From the NCBI GenBank assembly GCA_038501785.1, contig JBAMJR010000152.1:610001-674000 (forward strand): a stretch of 64,000 bases of DNA, given 5' to 3'. Both the position numbers and the translations under genes were made by a program. The first letter of the stretch is position 1; each line of letters begins with the position of its first letter. The notes beneath the pieces were generated by a model. It was not told the origin of the DNA, did not search any database, and worked only from the letters and a program-made list of their open reading frames with translations. The DNA is from Myoxocephalus aenaeus. Taxonomy: Eukaryota; Chordata; Actinopteri; Perciformes; Cottidae. Below are positions 11,598 to 19,600 of this stretch, in pieces.

Positions 11598-11841
11598 GGT
11601 CGTCTGTGAGGATGAAGATGATGTGCGGCTGGTTCTTCTTCTTCTTCTTCGGCTCTGTCTCATCACTGTGAGCGTTTCTGTCGTCCTGGTCCTGGTCCTG
11701 GTCCTGGACCTGGTCCTGGTCCTGGTCCTGGTCTTGGTCCTGGTCCTGGTCTTGTTTGGACTGCTGAGCTGACAGGCGCTCCATGCTGAGGAGAACGCTC
11801 AGCACGGCGAGAGCCACGGCGGCAGCAGCCTTCATCTTCAT
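2297..11841 (-). CDS. arsi: Arylsulfatase I (multi-exon, minus strand)
   Basis: The gene encodes a type I sulfatase that hydrolyses sulfate esters in the secretory or lysosomal compartment. Coding exons, minus strand: 11841-11596, 10177-10038, 9164-9015, 8831-8757, 8123-7949, 7215-6979, 5882-5736, 5325-5178, about 4060(uncertain)-3954, and 2725-2297. All junctions except exon 8 to 9 have GT-AG sites and join in frame. Landmarks in order: signal peptide; FILTDDQ metal site; CTPSR with the formylglycine cysteine (about Cys118); GKWHLG; AVHTP; STDNGAQ; LRGRKGTYWEGGVRG; AAIRVGDWKLLTGDPG; and a basic tail ending KLNTGMMSNRI. That tail is the ARSI-type end rather than the ARSJ or ARSB type. Length is about 620 residues against 569 in human. 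The excess comes from an Asp-Gln repeat and an insert near exon 9. The exon number is far above the two I know for human ARSI. Divergent pairing with tcof1 fits 5q32 synteny. Confidence 0.9.
2763..3810. repeat. 21-bp minisatellite, about 50 copies, in the last arsi intron
   Basis: The unit is 21 bp and begins ATTTCCATGACTTTAAACC. The array ends about 35 bp from the acceptor of the last arsi exon. Because 21 is a multiple of three and the unit has no stop, both strands show long artificial frames (MTLNQIS on plus, MEIWFKV on minus). Broken units at about 3213-3228 and 3452-3462 flank a block of about 241 bp that occurs twice, so the array has also grown by larger duplications. Confidence 0.97.
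3828..3885 (+). mobile_element. Retroposon 3'-tail fragment
   Basis: A run of ATGA repeats leads into TATACTTTATTAATCCCCGAGGGGAAATTTG. The motif TTTATTnATCCCCnAGGGGAAATT is common in teleost dispersed repeats and occurs again here at about 49160. This is a short, degenerate fragment. Confidence 0.5.
3954..4060 (-). CDS. arsi: arsi coding exon 9 (5' edge uncertain)
   Basis: The conserved part encodes WDASVQAAIRVGDWKLLTG then DPGHGDWVPPQ, ending at donor CAG/GTACCGC. In the family this segment follows HNIDPL after about 20 residues. The 5' edge shown is a guess. Possible acceptors are TTTAAG before 4092, and the two GAG triplets just upstream of APWDAS. The only strong pyrimidine-rich acceptor, TTTTCTTGAAAG near 4506, lies before a Lys/Glu-rich stretch with no single frame through to here. 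Confidence 0.7.
4091..4506 (-). other. Lys/Glu-rich, partly repeated stretch inside arsi, exon candidate
   Basis: On the minus strand a good acceptor (GTGTGTTTTCTTGAAAG, near 4506) is followed by purine-rich AAG/GAA triplets. A 27-30 bp direct repeat follows at about 4300-4372, seen as CTTGGCTTTGGGTTTGG on plus. If spliced to exon 8 in phase 1, it reads a Lys-rich peptide that stops near 4369 unless a further donor is used, for example TTCAG/GTTGAAG near 4425. It may be a lineage-specific exon of arsi or plain intron. Confidence 0.3.
5178..5325 (-). CDS. arsi: arsi coding exon 8, downstream junction unresolved
   Basis: It encodes SVGLDGFDVWPAISEGRESP, RQEILHNIDPLHRAHAPTAS and WDAGKPAAS, plus one base. 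The only usable donor, CCG/GTAACT, leaves phase 1, and the frame meets a stop two codons later if it is not spliced. No phase-1 acceptor was found directly in front of the exon 9 frame, so a small extra exon in between is likely. Confidence 0.8.
5736..5882 (-). CDS. arsi: arsi coding exon 7
   Basis: It encodes GTYWEGGVRGVGFVHSPLL, a five-arginine run, SKALMHITDWFPTLVGLAGG and NASK. It is 147 nt, phase 0 at both ends, with acceptor TCTGGTTTCCAG and donor AAG/GTCAGTG. Confidence 0.92.
6160..6700. repeat. AT-rich palindromic TA/ATT array with retroposon fragment
   Basis: It begins with a fragment resembling the dispersed 'ACAGCAGCA...GCACAATA' repeats of this window. It is then almost pure A/T, with repeated blocks of TATAATATTTGTAATAATAT and their inverses, which can fold into long hairpins. 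It lies in the arsi intron between exons 6 and 7, and no gene is seen. Confidence 0.85.
6979..7215 (-). CDS. arsi: arsi coding exon 6
   Basis: It encodes AVHTPLQTPKSYIYPYRD, then the segment RRKFAAMVSTVDEAVRNVTY, then VIVYSTDNGAQ and GGSNWPLRGRK. The His of AVHTP, the Asp-Asn of TDNG and the Lys of RGRK correspond to known active-site and metal positions in sulfatases. NVT and NSV are possible N-glycosylation sites. The exon is 237 nt, phase 0 at both ends. Confidence 0.93.
7305..7470. mobile_element. Dispersed teleost retroposon fragment, copy A
   Basis: It contains CCTTTATTAGTCCCACAG, then GATTACAGCAGCAGACGGGT and AAAGTGCACACAAGAGACAT, then CAGTAAAGAATCCACAATA. The same series occurs at 9326-9660 and 24015-24180, and inverted at 45395-45445. 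It has no coding capacity. The family is not assigned. Confidence 0.7.
7949..8123 (-). CDS. arsi: arsi coding exon 5
   Basis: It encodes YGSCDGPGLCGYDLHEDE, then the segment WGHEGRYSTTLFTQRARKIL, and ends at LFLLLSLQ. The acceptor is CATCGGTCCACAG and the donor CAG/GTATCGG. It is 175 nt long and starts with one base that completes Ser from exon 4. Confidence 0.9.
8757..8831 (-). CDS. arsi: arsi coding exon 4 (75 nt)
   Basis: This short exon encodes KACLPTRKGFDSFFGSLTG then SVDYY, followed by two bases of Ser. The acceptor is CTCTTTCCTCCAG and the donor CAG/GTAAAA. It joins exon 5 in frame to give DYYSYGSCDGPG, which matches the ARSI/ARSB family layout. Confidence 0.9.
9015..9164 (-). CDS. 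arsi: arsi coding exon 3: GKWHLG exon
   Basis: After completing Arg, the exon encodes YQIHTGLQHSIIRP, then CLPSRMDTLPERLREAGYATH and MVGKWHLGFY. The Lys and His of GKWHLG belong to the sulfatase active site. The acceptor is TTTCTCTCCAG and the donor CAG/GTGAGG. It is 150 nt long, with phase 2 at both ends. Confidence 0.92.
9326..9660. mobile_element. Dispersed teleost retroposon fragment, copy B (longest)
   Basis: It has the same series as the 7305 copy, with CCCGCAGTGGGTTAATTTG retained between TTTATTAGT and the GATTACAGCAGCA block. It extends further into GGTTGTGCAGCCTGGCAGCA then GCAGGAAGGAAGGACTTGCT. It lies in the arsi intron between exons 2 and 3. Confidence 0.7.
10038..10177 (-). CDS. 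arsi: arsi coding exon 2: catalytic CTPSR exon
   Basis: The exon runs from GFNDVGYH to LITG plus two bases of Arg. It carries YYVQPICTPSR, the C-x-P-x-R signature whose cysteine is converted to formylglycine, the catalytic nucleophile of the family. The acceptor is CTCGTGTCTTTCAG and the donor is CAG/GTACGCC. It starts in phase 0 and ends in phase 2, matching exon 3. Confidence 0.93.
10465..10605. mobile_element. Retroposon tail fragment
   Basis: ATGTACTTTATTGTGGCAGC leads into AGTTACATAGAAGACATTTG, then short AAGTGCAAAAATGCAAAG units. It is similar in layout to the fragment at 49155. It lies in the arsi intron between exons 1 and 2. No transposase or reverse transcriptase is present. Confidence 0.5.
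10880..10923. repeat. (TAA)n microsatellite
   Basis: About 15 uninterrupted TAA/ATA triplets lie in the first coding intron of arsi. The rest of this intron (10178-11595) is AT-rich, with no exon seen. Confidence 0.97.
11519..11595. repeat. (CA)n microsatellite that contains the arsi exon 1 donor
   Basis: About 38 CA units, nearly pure, abut arsi coding exon 1. On the minus strand it reads (GT)n, and the exon 1 donor GT is its first unit. Confidence 0.97.
11596..11841 (-). CDS. arsi: arsi coding exon 1: signal peptide, Asp-Gln repeat, metal-site DD
   Basis: The start is the first of two close ATGs (11841, MKMKAAAA...). The sequence upstream looks like a splice acceptor (TTCTTTGTTCTCTTCAG just before 11853), so a separate 5'UTR exon is expected. 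Residues 1 to about 25 form a signal peptide with an Ala/Leu/Val core. A stretch of about 25 residues of alternating Asp and Gln follows, then a short Lys run and PHIIFILTDDQ, whose Asp pair binds calcium in sulfatases. The donor is GTGTGTG, the first repeats of a long (CA)n array on the plus strand. Confidence 0.85.
11686..11757. repeat. arsi: In-frame hexanucleotide repeat (CTGGTC)n coding Asp-Gln
   Basis: Roughly a dozen CTGGTC units, with one CTGGAC and one TTGGTC variant, read GAC-CAG on the minus strand. They give an alternating Asp-Gln tract just after the arsi signal peptide. The hexamer keeps frame, so length changes would alter tract length without a frameshift. Confidence 0.95.
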
Positions 11842-13097
11842 CTTCAGCTTCACTGAAGAGAACAAAGAAGGAAAATAAGAAAAGAAAAACACGAGACAAT
11901 AAGCTTTAAACGTGTTTCAGTCGGCACAAGATGGCGCACGCCATCGCTGGCTGCAGATCCCCCCCAAAAAAACCACATTGGAGACGCACTCGCCAAGTTG
12001 GCTGAAACTTTGATCTGAAACAAATCCATCTGGAGCAGAAAGAGCTCTCCGACTCTGAGGAGGTCTCTCTGCGTTTAACCGTTTACAGCCAACTGAACAA
12101 GTCACTCTGCTTTATTATTTCTTTCTTTATTATTTTATGGAGCCGCTTACATTGTGCAGCGTGGAAAACATCCTCTGCTGCTGGATATAGAATCACTTAT
12201 GTTGACGTTGAATAAATACCGTGATGATGTCACAGGCAACAGTTCAAGGGGGAAGTCTGTTTTTTGACATATTAAGTGACAGATTTGGCAAATTAAGTGA
12301 CATATTACTGTATTTTAAATCATGTAAAATCCAATATGTTACATGTTCTGGTGCAGGGCTGTCTCATTATGCAACACGATTATCGTCAACTTTAACTACA
12401 TTATTGCAATGTCTAAAAAAACACACACAATGCTATCAGTAAATTCATCTTGAGCTTTGTTTATTGTGTGTTTTCTCTCTTTTTGTGTGCAAATTAATTC
12501 ACTCAAAAATACGAGTGAAGGGAGCTGGAGAGAGAATCTGTCTCCATAACTGTTTATTTAAAATTATTTACACGATATTATCTATTATCGCGCGTATTGT
12601 TGACAAAATATCGATATAGTTAATAGTTATCGCCAATATCTGTATCTACATGACGCCCCTAAACTCAAAGTAAATATTGTCTCTTTCTTTTTTAAACTAA
12701 CCTTTCTGTGAGGTCATTTGTGTAACAACACTTATATGTATGACTTTTTACTACAAAGTCAATCTCGTAGTACAGCATATTTCTTTATGAGATGTGTTGC
12801 AATAGATATTAGAGCTTAAACTAATGGATCTGTCAATTATTTATTAAATGAATCAATTAAAAACTAATCGTCACGAGGTGTGAGGGCTCATAACGAACTG
12901 CTTTTGCCCGAACAGTAAAAAGAACACACAGATATTCAGTTGACAAAGACATGAAAGTAAAAAGTATCAAATATCAAAAGGAGTTTGAAGTTGTTCCTCA
13001 TAATCATGTCAGGAACCTTCTATTAAAATGTAATAGTGGGACCATGTTCTCAGGAGAACATCCAGCTCCCCGTTCCAAGAACACAAAGAGGTGGTGA

Positions 13098-13099
<2 letters not shown>

Positions 13100-13184
<85 letters not shown>

Positions 13185-13190
13185 TGTGTG
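13100..13190. repeat. (TG)n microsatellite
   Basis: About 44 TG units with a single TA interruption. Confidence 0.97.
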
Positions 13191-13284
13191 TTTTATTAAA
13201 AGCTGATTCACCGGCTGTGAGCTACACACAGGAATGCTGAGGGACGTCACCGGAGCTTCTCTGGAAAAGAAAACGGTTGTTCAT

Positions 13285-13347
<63 letters not shown>
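13285..13347. repeat. (CA)n microsatellite
   Basis: About 31 uninterrupted CA units, about 100 bp from the inverse TG array. The two could pair as a long hairpin. Confidence 0.97.
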
Positions 13348-13348
<1 letters not shown>

Positions 13349-13424
13349 CTGTATATATGACATGTTTACAAACTCCAAAGCCTGCAATGCTGATTTCATT
13401 ATGCAGGACGTGACTGAAAGCATG

Positions 13425-13751
13425 CACACACGCACAGATACACAGACACACACATGAACAGAGACACACACATGCACAGAGACACAGACACAGACACACA
13501 CACGCACAGATACACAGACACACACATGAACAGAGACACAGACACAATGCACAGATACACAGACACACACATGCACAGAGACACAGACACAGACACACAC
13601 ATGCACAGAGACACACACATGCACAGAGACACAGACACAGACACACACATGCACAGAGACACACACATGCACAGAGACACAGACACAGACACACACAGAT
13701 ACACAGACACACACATGCACAGACATGCACAGACACGCACAGCCATGCGCA

Positions 13752-13815
<64 letters not shown>
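13425..13815. repeat. Compound CA-based minisatellite
   Basis: Irregular repeats are built from GCACAGAGACACAGACACAG and ACACACATGCACAGAGACAC. They end in a pure (CA)n run at 13757-13814. Long cysteine/valine or His/Thr frames here are artefacts of the repeat. Confidence 0.95.
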
Positions 13816-13816
<1 letters not shown>

Positions 13817-14039
13817 CACATAGTCTGGTCCTGGATTAAATTAGTTTTTGATGTATGGTTTTGAATTAACTTTATTAGAAGTATAATATTTGTCAATAAA
13901 AGTTTTTCATTTAGATTTTATTTCTGACATCACATCATCCAGATGTGTAACATCTATTCCTCACAGCTGTTATTTGAAAAGCCAGGCCTTCAAATAATAA
14001 TCAATACCTCGATGTTGGATCAATGGAAGTGAACGGCTC

Positions 14040-14310
14040 TTCTTCTCCCCCCTCCTCCTCCTCCTTCTCCTCCTCCTCCTCCTCCTCTTCCTCTCCGCTA
14101 CTCTTCAGTCCATTCGTCACACTCCGGGTCTGTCTTCAGCTCGCCGAAAGTTTGGTTTGAAGTATAAAGTTTGCAGAAGACGCCGCATATCCTCAAGTTT
14201 CCACGAAACCCTCCTTCCTTCCAGCCGGAGCGTGCACACTCCCAATGAAATACGATCAAAGTCAAGGCGCCGCGGCGGCGCGCAGACACTTCCGGTCTGA
14301 CCTGCCAAAA
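14040..14310 (-). promoter_or_regulatory. Candidate arsi promoter / 5'UTR exon
   Basis: This is a CpG-containing patch in AT-rich surroundings. On the minus strand it has an ETS-type core (ACCGGAAGTG near 14295), a GCGCGCCGCCGCGGCGCC run and a purine-rich end. A possible donor GAG/GTATTG lies near 14013. Coding exon 1 of arsi seems to be preceded by an acceptor, so a non-coding first exon must lie upstream, and this is the best candidate within 3 kb. No transcript evidence is visible. Confidence 0.3.
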
Positions 14311-14836
14311 TAAAACAGGTTAGCTACCTCTCTCTTATATGTTTTAATTATTTAAGGCTTTGCTAGATTATAAGACAACATGTAATATAACTAATTTAGA
14401 TCATTTGTAGCGGTCCTTTATAGTTACAGTAATGTAAGAATCGGCCTCGTCTATTGATACAGCATTGTACATTTTCTGTGTTCAAAACTGGATTTAATTT
14501 CCCCACCGTGATAGTTTTATTTTGAAGGCCAAATGCTTCACTTCCGCTAGTCATCGTTTTATTTGTGTAACTTGATGGAGAGAAAAAATATATGTAATAA
14601 TCCTTTAACGCCATTAGTTTAAACGGGTTGTGCATTTCTTTAACATCATTCTGGTTGTTTCTATTGATCACGGTCATCGGAAAAGACTTTCATGCGCGAG
14701 ACAGAACAACGGAGAAGTCATGGGAGTCAAGGGAGAGAGACCGGAAATACGTCAGATTAAATCAAGAAATAAAAGCTCTAGTAAAAACTGCTCCGGGGGT
14801 ATAAACGTCAATTAATCAAATTATGTATCTTTGATT

Positions 14837-14912
<76 letters not shown>
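14837..14912. repeat. (TA)n microsatellite
   Basis: About 37 TA units. Confidence 0.97.
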
Positions 14913-14918
<6 letters not shown>

Positions 14919-16354
14919 TTAAGGTTTGAAGGATACGACATGTAGAAACTTAATCTGATGGAGCTAGTTTCTCAGTCTGGGCTTTTATTTTGAAATGTAT
15001 GAACATACATCCTGTTTGTTAAAGCGTGCGCGTGACTCTTTAAACTTTAAAGGATGATGGATGTCTGGATGAATCAATGGGACGGATGGCAGTGCTTATT
15101 TAAAACACCTTCATGTAAATTATGCAGAAGTGTGAGGGGAAACTAATTATTTGTTCTGGTGAAAGGTCTTTCTATTTCCTCTAAATTGATTTATTTATTT
15201 AATCAATTTGTCACGTTCAAACAGTTAAATTAAAAAACTCAATTTTTGACCTTCATTTTTCTATTAAGCCGATATTAATTAAAATGCCAAAGCTTAAGAG
15301 TTCATGGTTATCATCATGGGAATTAAATACATGTATTCATGGGGGCTTTGGATGATCCATTTCTACCATTAATAATAAAAGCAAAACAAGGATGAAAAGT
15401 TACAACAGATTTGTTTTAAATTAATTTGAAACTAAATCATCAAACATCAGGTCTGAAGTATGAGCTCCTAAGTCAAAGTATGAGCTAGTCAAAAATGTTA
15501 CTTAACAGGTAACGATGACTTTTCCCTGAAACAACGAAAACGTCCACCCCTACACTCTCACTCAACATGGTACAGTCCGACTCCCCCACTATAAAGCCCA
15601 TCTGAAGCGGTCAAGTCCAGTTTGGCAGTTTTGGACCAAGAACCCGCAGGTAGCATGGAGCTAATTAGCAAACACTTTGTCAATTGAAGTAAAAAATAAC
15701 CATTTATTGAACTTGAATTAACTGTATTCATAATTAATATAGTTGTAATTTCGTTATCAATGTGAATAATGACAGTTTTTTGTTTGCAGGTTAGCATGCT
15801 ATATCCACATGTGCTTACTGTGCTAATACAACTCTGAGCTAAACAACTAACATTACAGATCCTTTGTGTCTGCAGGGTGCAATAAATAATAGAACAGCAG
15901 AAACTAGACTAGATAGGGGTGGGGTTAGCCCTCTACCGATACGTTATTAATGCCAAAAATCATATTAAATCATTCTTAAGTCCATTAATTGACCGCTGAC
16001 TTATGCTTACTTTTGATTTTTACATTTAAATCTAATTTAAAAATGGCTTTTTGTTTATTTAGCAAAAGGTCAAGCGCCTCCTATTAATCCATAACACTGA
16101 GAAATAAGATGGAGGGATTTAGCTTTAATTCAGGAGAAATTCATTTCAAAGTGTTTTTCAATAGTTCACTTAAAAAAAAAAAAAAATCTGCCTTTCCATT
16201 AAAAAAAATAGTTATAGTTGTAACTAATATTTATTATTTAAATTGTCATTCTTTACATTTATTAATTTAATCTATTATGTATAAAACATCTAATCTCGAA
16301 AAAAGCTATTAAAGGTCTTTGCTGCCCTTTTTAAAACAAAAACAAACAAAAAAA

Positions 16355-16522
16355 ACTTCATTTCCCATGCTGCATTGAGAGGGGGGCGTCGTCACAGGCT
16401 CACCGTCGCACGCTGCATAGCGTGCACCAACCGAGCTGTTAATAACTCAATAATAACATTCCCGTTCCGACTTCGGTTCCCAGTGCTCCCAGTGTTCCCA
16501 GTGCACGCTGCAGACGGACAGC
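16355..16522 (+). promoter_or_regulatory. Candidate tcof1 promoter with ZNF143-type site
   Basis: ACTTCATTTCCCATGCTGCA at 16355-16374 resembles the ZNF143/THAP11 element (ACTACAnnTCCCAnnATGC). CpG-rich sequence follows up to the ATG at 16523. The position about 150 bp before the start codon fits a TATA-less housekeeping promoter of a ribosome biogenesis gene. Confidence 0.5.
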
Positions 16523-16627
16523 ATGGCCTCTCAGGAGGACGACGCGTTGCTCTTCCTCATCTTCCAGCACCTGAAGATGAACGGGTACAAGAAAGCCGCC
16601 AAGGTGCTGGAGAAGCACGTCGCTCAG
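16523..16627 (+). CDS. tcof1: tcof1 coding exon 1: LisH-type segment
   Basis: It is 35 codons: MASQEDDALLFLIFQHLK then MNGYKKAAKVLEKHVAQ. The pattern of a hydrophobic helix, a Gly-Tyr turn and a second helix with Ala-Ala is that of a LisH motif. The donor CAG/GTGAGT is near perfect. Confidence 0.92.
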
Positions 16628-19600
16628 GTGAGTTTGGGTCCAATTCTTCGGGCATTTGCGCGGCCTGACTCGGCGGAGACTTGAATCCACCTCGCTAACT
16701 TTATTTATAATTATTATTCCTGCTCATATTGACGGTTCTCCTGCACGGACATGCGCGTCTTTGCTTGTTATATAACGCACTCTAATTCCCAAAATAAATG
16801 TGTTTTTTTAAATAAAAAATGTGCCTTAATTGCGGTCAGTAAATTGCAGTTGGTCTCGTGCGCGTGCAGAAGCACATGTCACCTTATTGCGGCCTCCAGG
16901 AGGAAAAGAACATCGTGTTACAGCAGCTGCATGCTATAAAAACAAGCTGCAGGCCTGCTGCACACCGACCCCTGTGCGAGCCCCTTGCGTTTGTGTCCTA
17001 TTTAAGGGTAAAAGTTGTTGTTTTTTTATTTAAGTGTCCGAAACCTGCGAAGATTATTCGACTAATTGATTAAATTGGTCGACGGTAATTTAATCGGCAG
17101 CTAATTAGCTTTCGCTGTGGTCATTTTCCTAGCTGACAATTCACAAAATGTGCTCGTGTGTCAGCCTCAATGTGAATATTTGCCCCTTTGCTCTGTTTTT
17201 GTAGCATTATGAACATTATCTTACAACTCTGATGACATTTTAATTTAACTTTAACTGTATTCTGACCCCTCCCCCCCTCAAAGAACTAATAATGACTACA
17301 TTATGTTGATAAATTAGCTTTAATCTATGATAACAAGTGTTAGTTGCATTCTGGAAGCCACATACATTATTACGTCTATGACAAAAGCTAAACACTGCAC
17401 AATTAATGTGATTTAATTAGTTTCAGAATATTCTATAAACTATAAAACTTGTAATATGTCAATTAAAATGAATTAAAAATCTTCACAAAGATTACAAATG
17501 TTGTATTTCTCATGTTTTTGGTCAAGTCACAAAGTGTCAGGTTTCAGTTTTAGGAAAAAAATATATTTAATAAATCAAACCCTTTGAACTTTTAATTCTC
17601 TCATTGTCAGTTTTCTGCGTCGCTGCATGAATTCATTTCCGGGAGCTTGTGGCATCAAAGTGGAAACATTCCTGAACCACAGGAAATTTGATATTTCAAA
17701 TCTTTTTTAATTTTTAATTTTTTTTTTAAATCTACATCATCACAGTTGGGTTACAGGGATATCGTCCAGCCACTTGACCGTAGGATGTTATGTTCAGGGA
17801 ATTGGGCAAAAGTGTGCAAATTTTGCTTTTTATATGCATCGTACCTTTCAGGCTACAGTATTTTTATTTTGTTATTTTGTGTGTTAGGTGGAGACACCGG
17901 AGGAGAGCTCCAACCTTCTTGATATCTACACGAGCTGGAATAAGTAAGTCAAACATGTGAAAAACTACTTGCAGGAAGTTCTTTTTTTATGGTTTCATGA
18001 CATGAATTACTTGTATTGACCCAGTGTGTAAAGAAAACAAGTAAAAAGTTGAAATAATTATAATTTTGTATCAAACATCATATGAAATGTGAGATAAATT
18101 GATATAAAATCTGTTATTAATCCCAGAGGCAGTCACCTAAATCACGAAAATAAAGTAAAACATGGAAACAAAACAGTGTAAAAAGTCAAAAATAATAAAC
18201 AATAACTTATTGTTCACTATATTAGTGTTAGATGGAGGCGTTCATAGGTTTATGGGAACAATTTGAACAATGAAATCATAAACTGTGTTTGCTTTAAACG
18301 TTTCTTGGCTCTTATTTGTTTTTATTTCATGCGCAGTGACGCAATCCTCTTTTACGAGTGTGTGTGTGTGTGTGTGTTTTTTTTTTTCCTTTAATCGTTG
18401 GATTTCATGACCGTGCTATTTGGAATCGCAGTCGCTCAGCAGGCGGCTTAGGTGATTTGGAGACTTAACCGTCTCTATGGACAGGAAGTCGCGTCATGCC
18501 TGGCCTTCTGCCCAGTGCATTCTGGGACCTCAAATCCTCGCTAGCCAGGACCGGATTAAACAGGCAGCGGATGACGGACCGACTGCGACTCCAATAATAC
18601 AAATCCAGTCAATGAAAAGCTCTCAAATTGGTCTGAATATGAGACCCAACAGCTGTTTTTAGATGAATTAGTTTTTTGTTTTTATCACTTTATCAGAAGT
18701 CAAAAGCCCCCCCCCACCAGACTCATTCATCTAGTTGTTCACAAGCATCTGCTGACCTTTTGGCTGCTCCTCACACGATGAACTGGTCCCCAGTCGGTTT
18801 TCTGCAGTGAAACGCTTTCGACACGTTTTCACTCGTCAGGAATTTAGTTTCTTCCCAAACTAGTTACCCGAGCTGTCAGAAGCTCTTAAAGCATTTTTAT
18901 GACGGACGAACGCAACGAGACTTGAGCTGTGTCCCAAATCAGTGCTGCTTCACTGCTTCTGTACATAATGTTCTGTACATAATGTACATAATGTTCTGTA
19001 CATAATGTACATAATGTTCTGTACATAATGTTCTGTACATAATGTACATAATGTTCTGTACACAATGTTCTGTACATAAGGTTCTGTACATAAGGTTCTG
19101 TACATAATGTTCTGTACATAAGGTTCTGTACATAAGGTTCTACACACTAATTCAAATTAATAGTAATAATAAGTAATAATAATTAAAGAAACTGTCTTTA
19201 GCTGTTCAACTTGCTAAAACAAAGTGTTTGTTTTTTGAGATCTTTCTGGAGCCGTTTCACCACCATCGGCTATTCATCTTAATTCTCTCCAGCTGTGGGC
19301 AGATCCTCCATTTCCTTTGTGCAGTGCATTATGGGAGAAAAGTGTCCATCAATGGCACACTTGTCTACTTCGTTTATAATTTATTTGGCCTCTTTTCGGC
19401 TGTAAACATACTAAAAACATGCTTAGTTTGTGTGTTTAGGGGACTTTAGGTATTTACGTGTGTGTGTGTGTGTGTGTGTGTGTTGCAGGCTGTGCTCTCT
19501 AGCTCAGCACGCCAAGCAGGAGGCGGAGGACTCCGCCACTACGAAGAAGAAGAAGAGCATCAAACCAGAACCTGCCAGCAGCGCAGAGGAAGAGGAGGCT

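Larger units (their letters stand above)
11900..16354. other. Intergenic region between divergent arsi and tcof1
   Basis: No coding exon was found. The region holds the microsatellites listed separately, an AT-rich 12.2-13.0 kb stretch, a CpG-containing patch at 14.0-14.3 kb that may be the arsi promoter or 5'UTR exon, and AT-rich unique sequence at 14.9-16.3 kb. Confidence 0.7.

Noticed and set aside
2297..11841. Naming the sulfatase arsb or arsj
   Set aside because: The basic C-terminal tail ending in KLNT...RI and the GGAWAPW block fit ARSI better, and tcof1 is adjacent.
13247..13896. Cys/Val- and His/Thr-rich frames
   Set aside because: These are translations of CA microsatellites.
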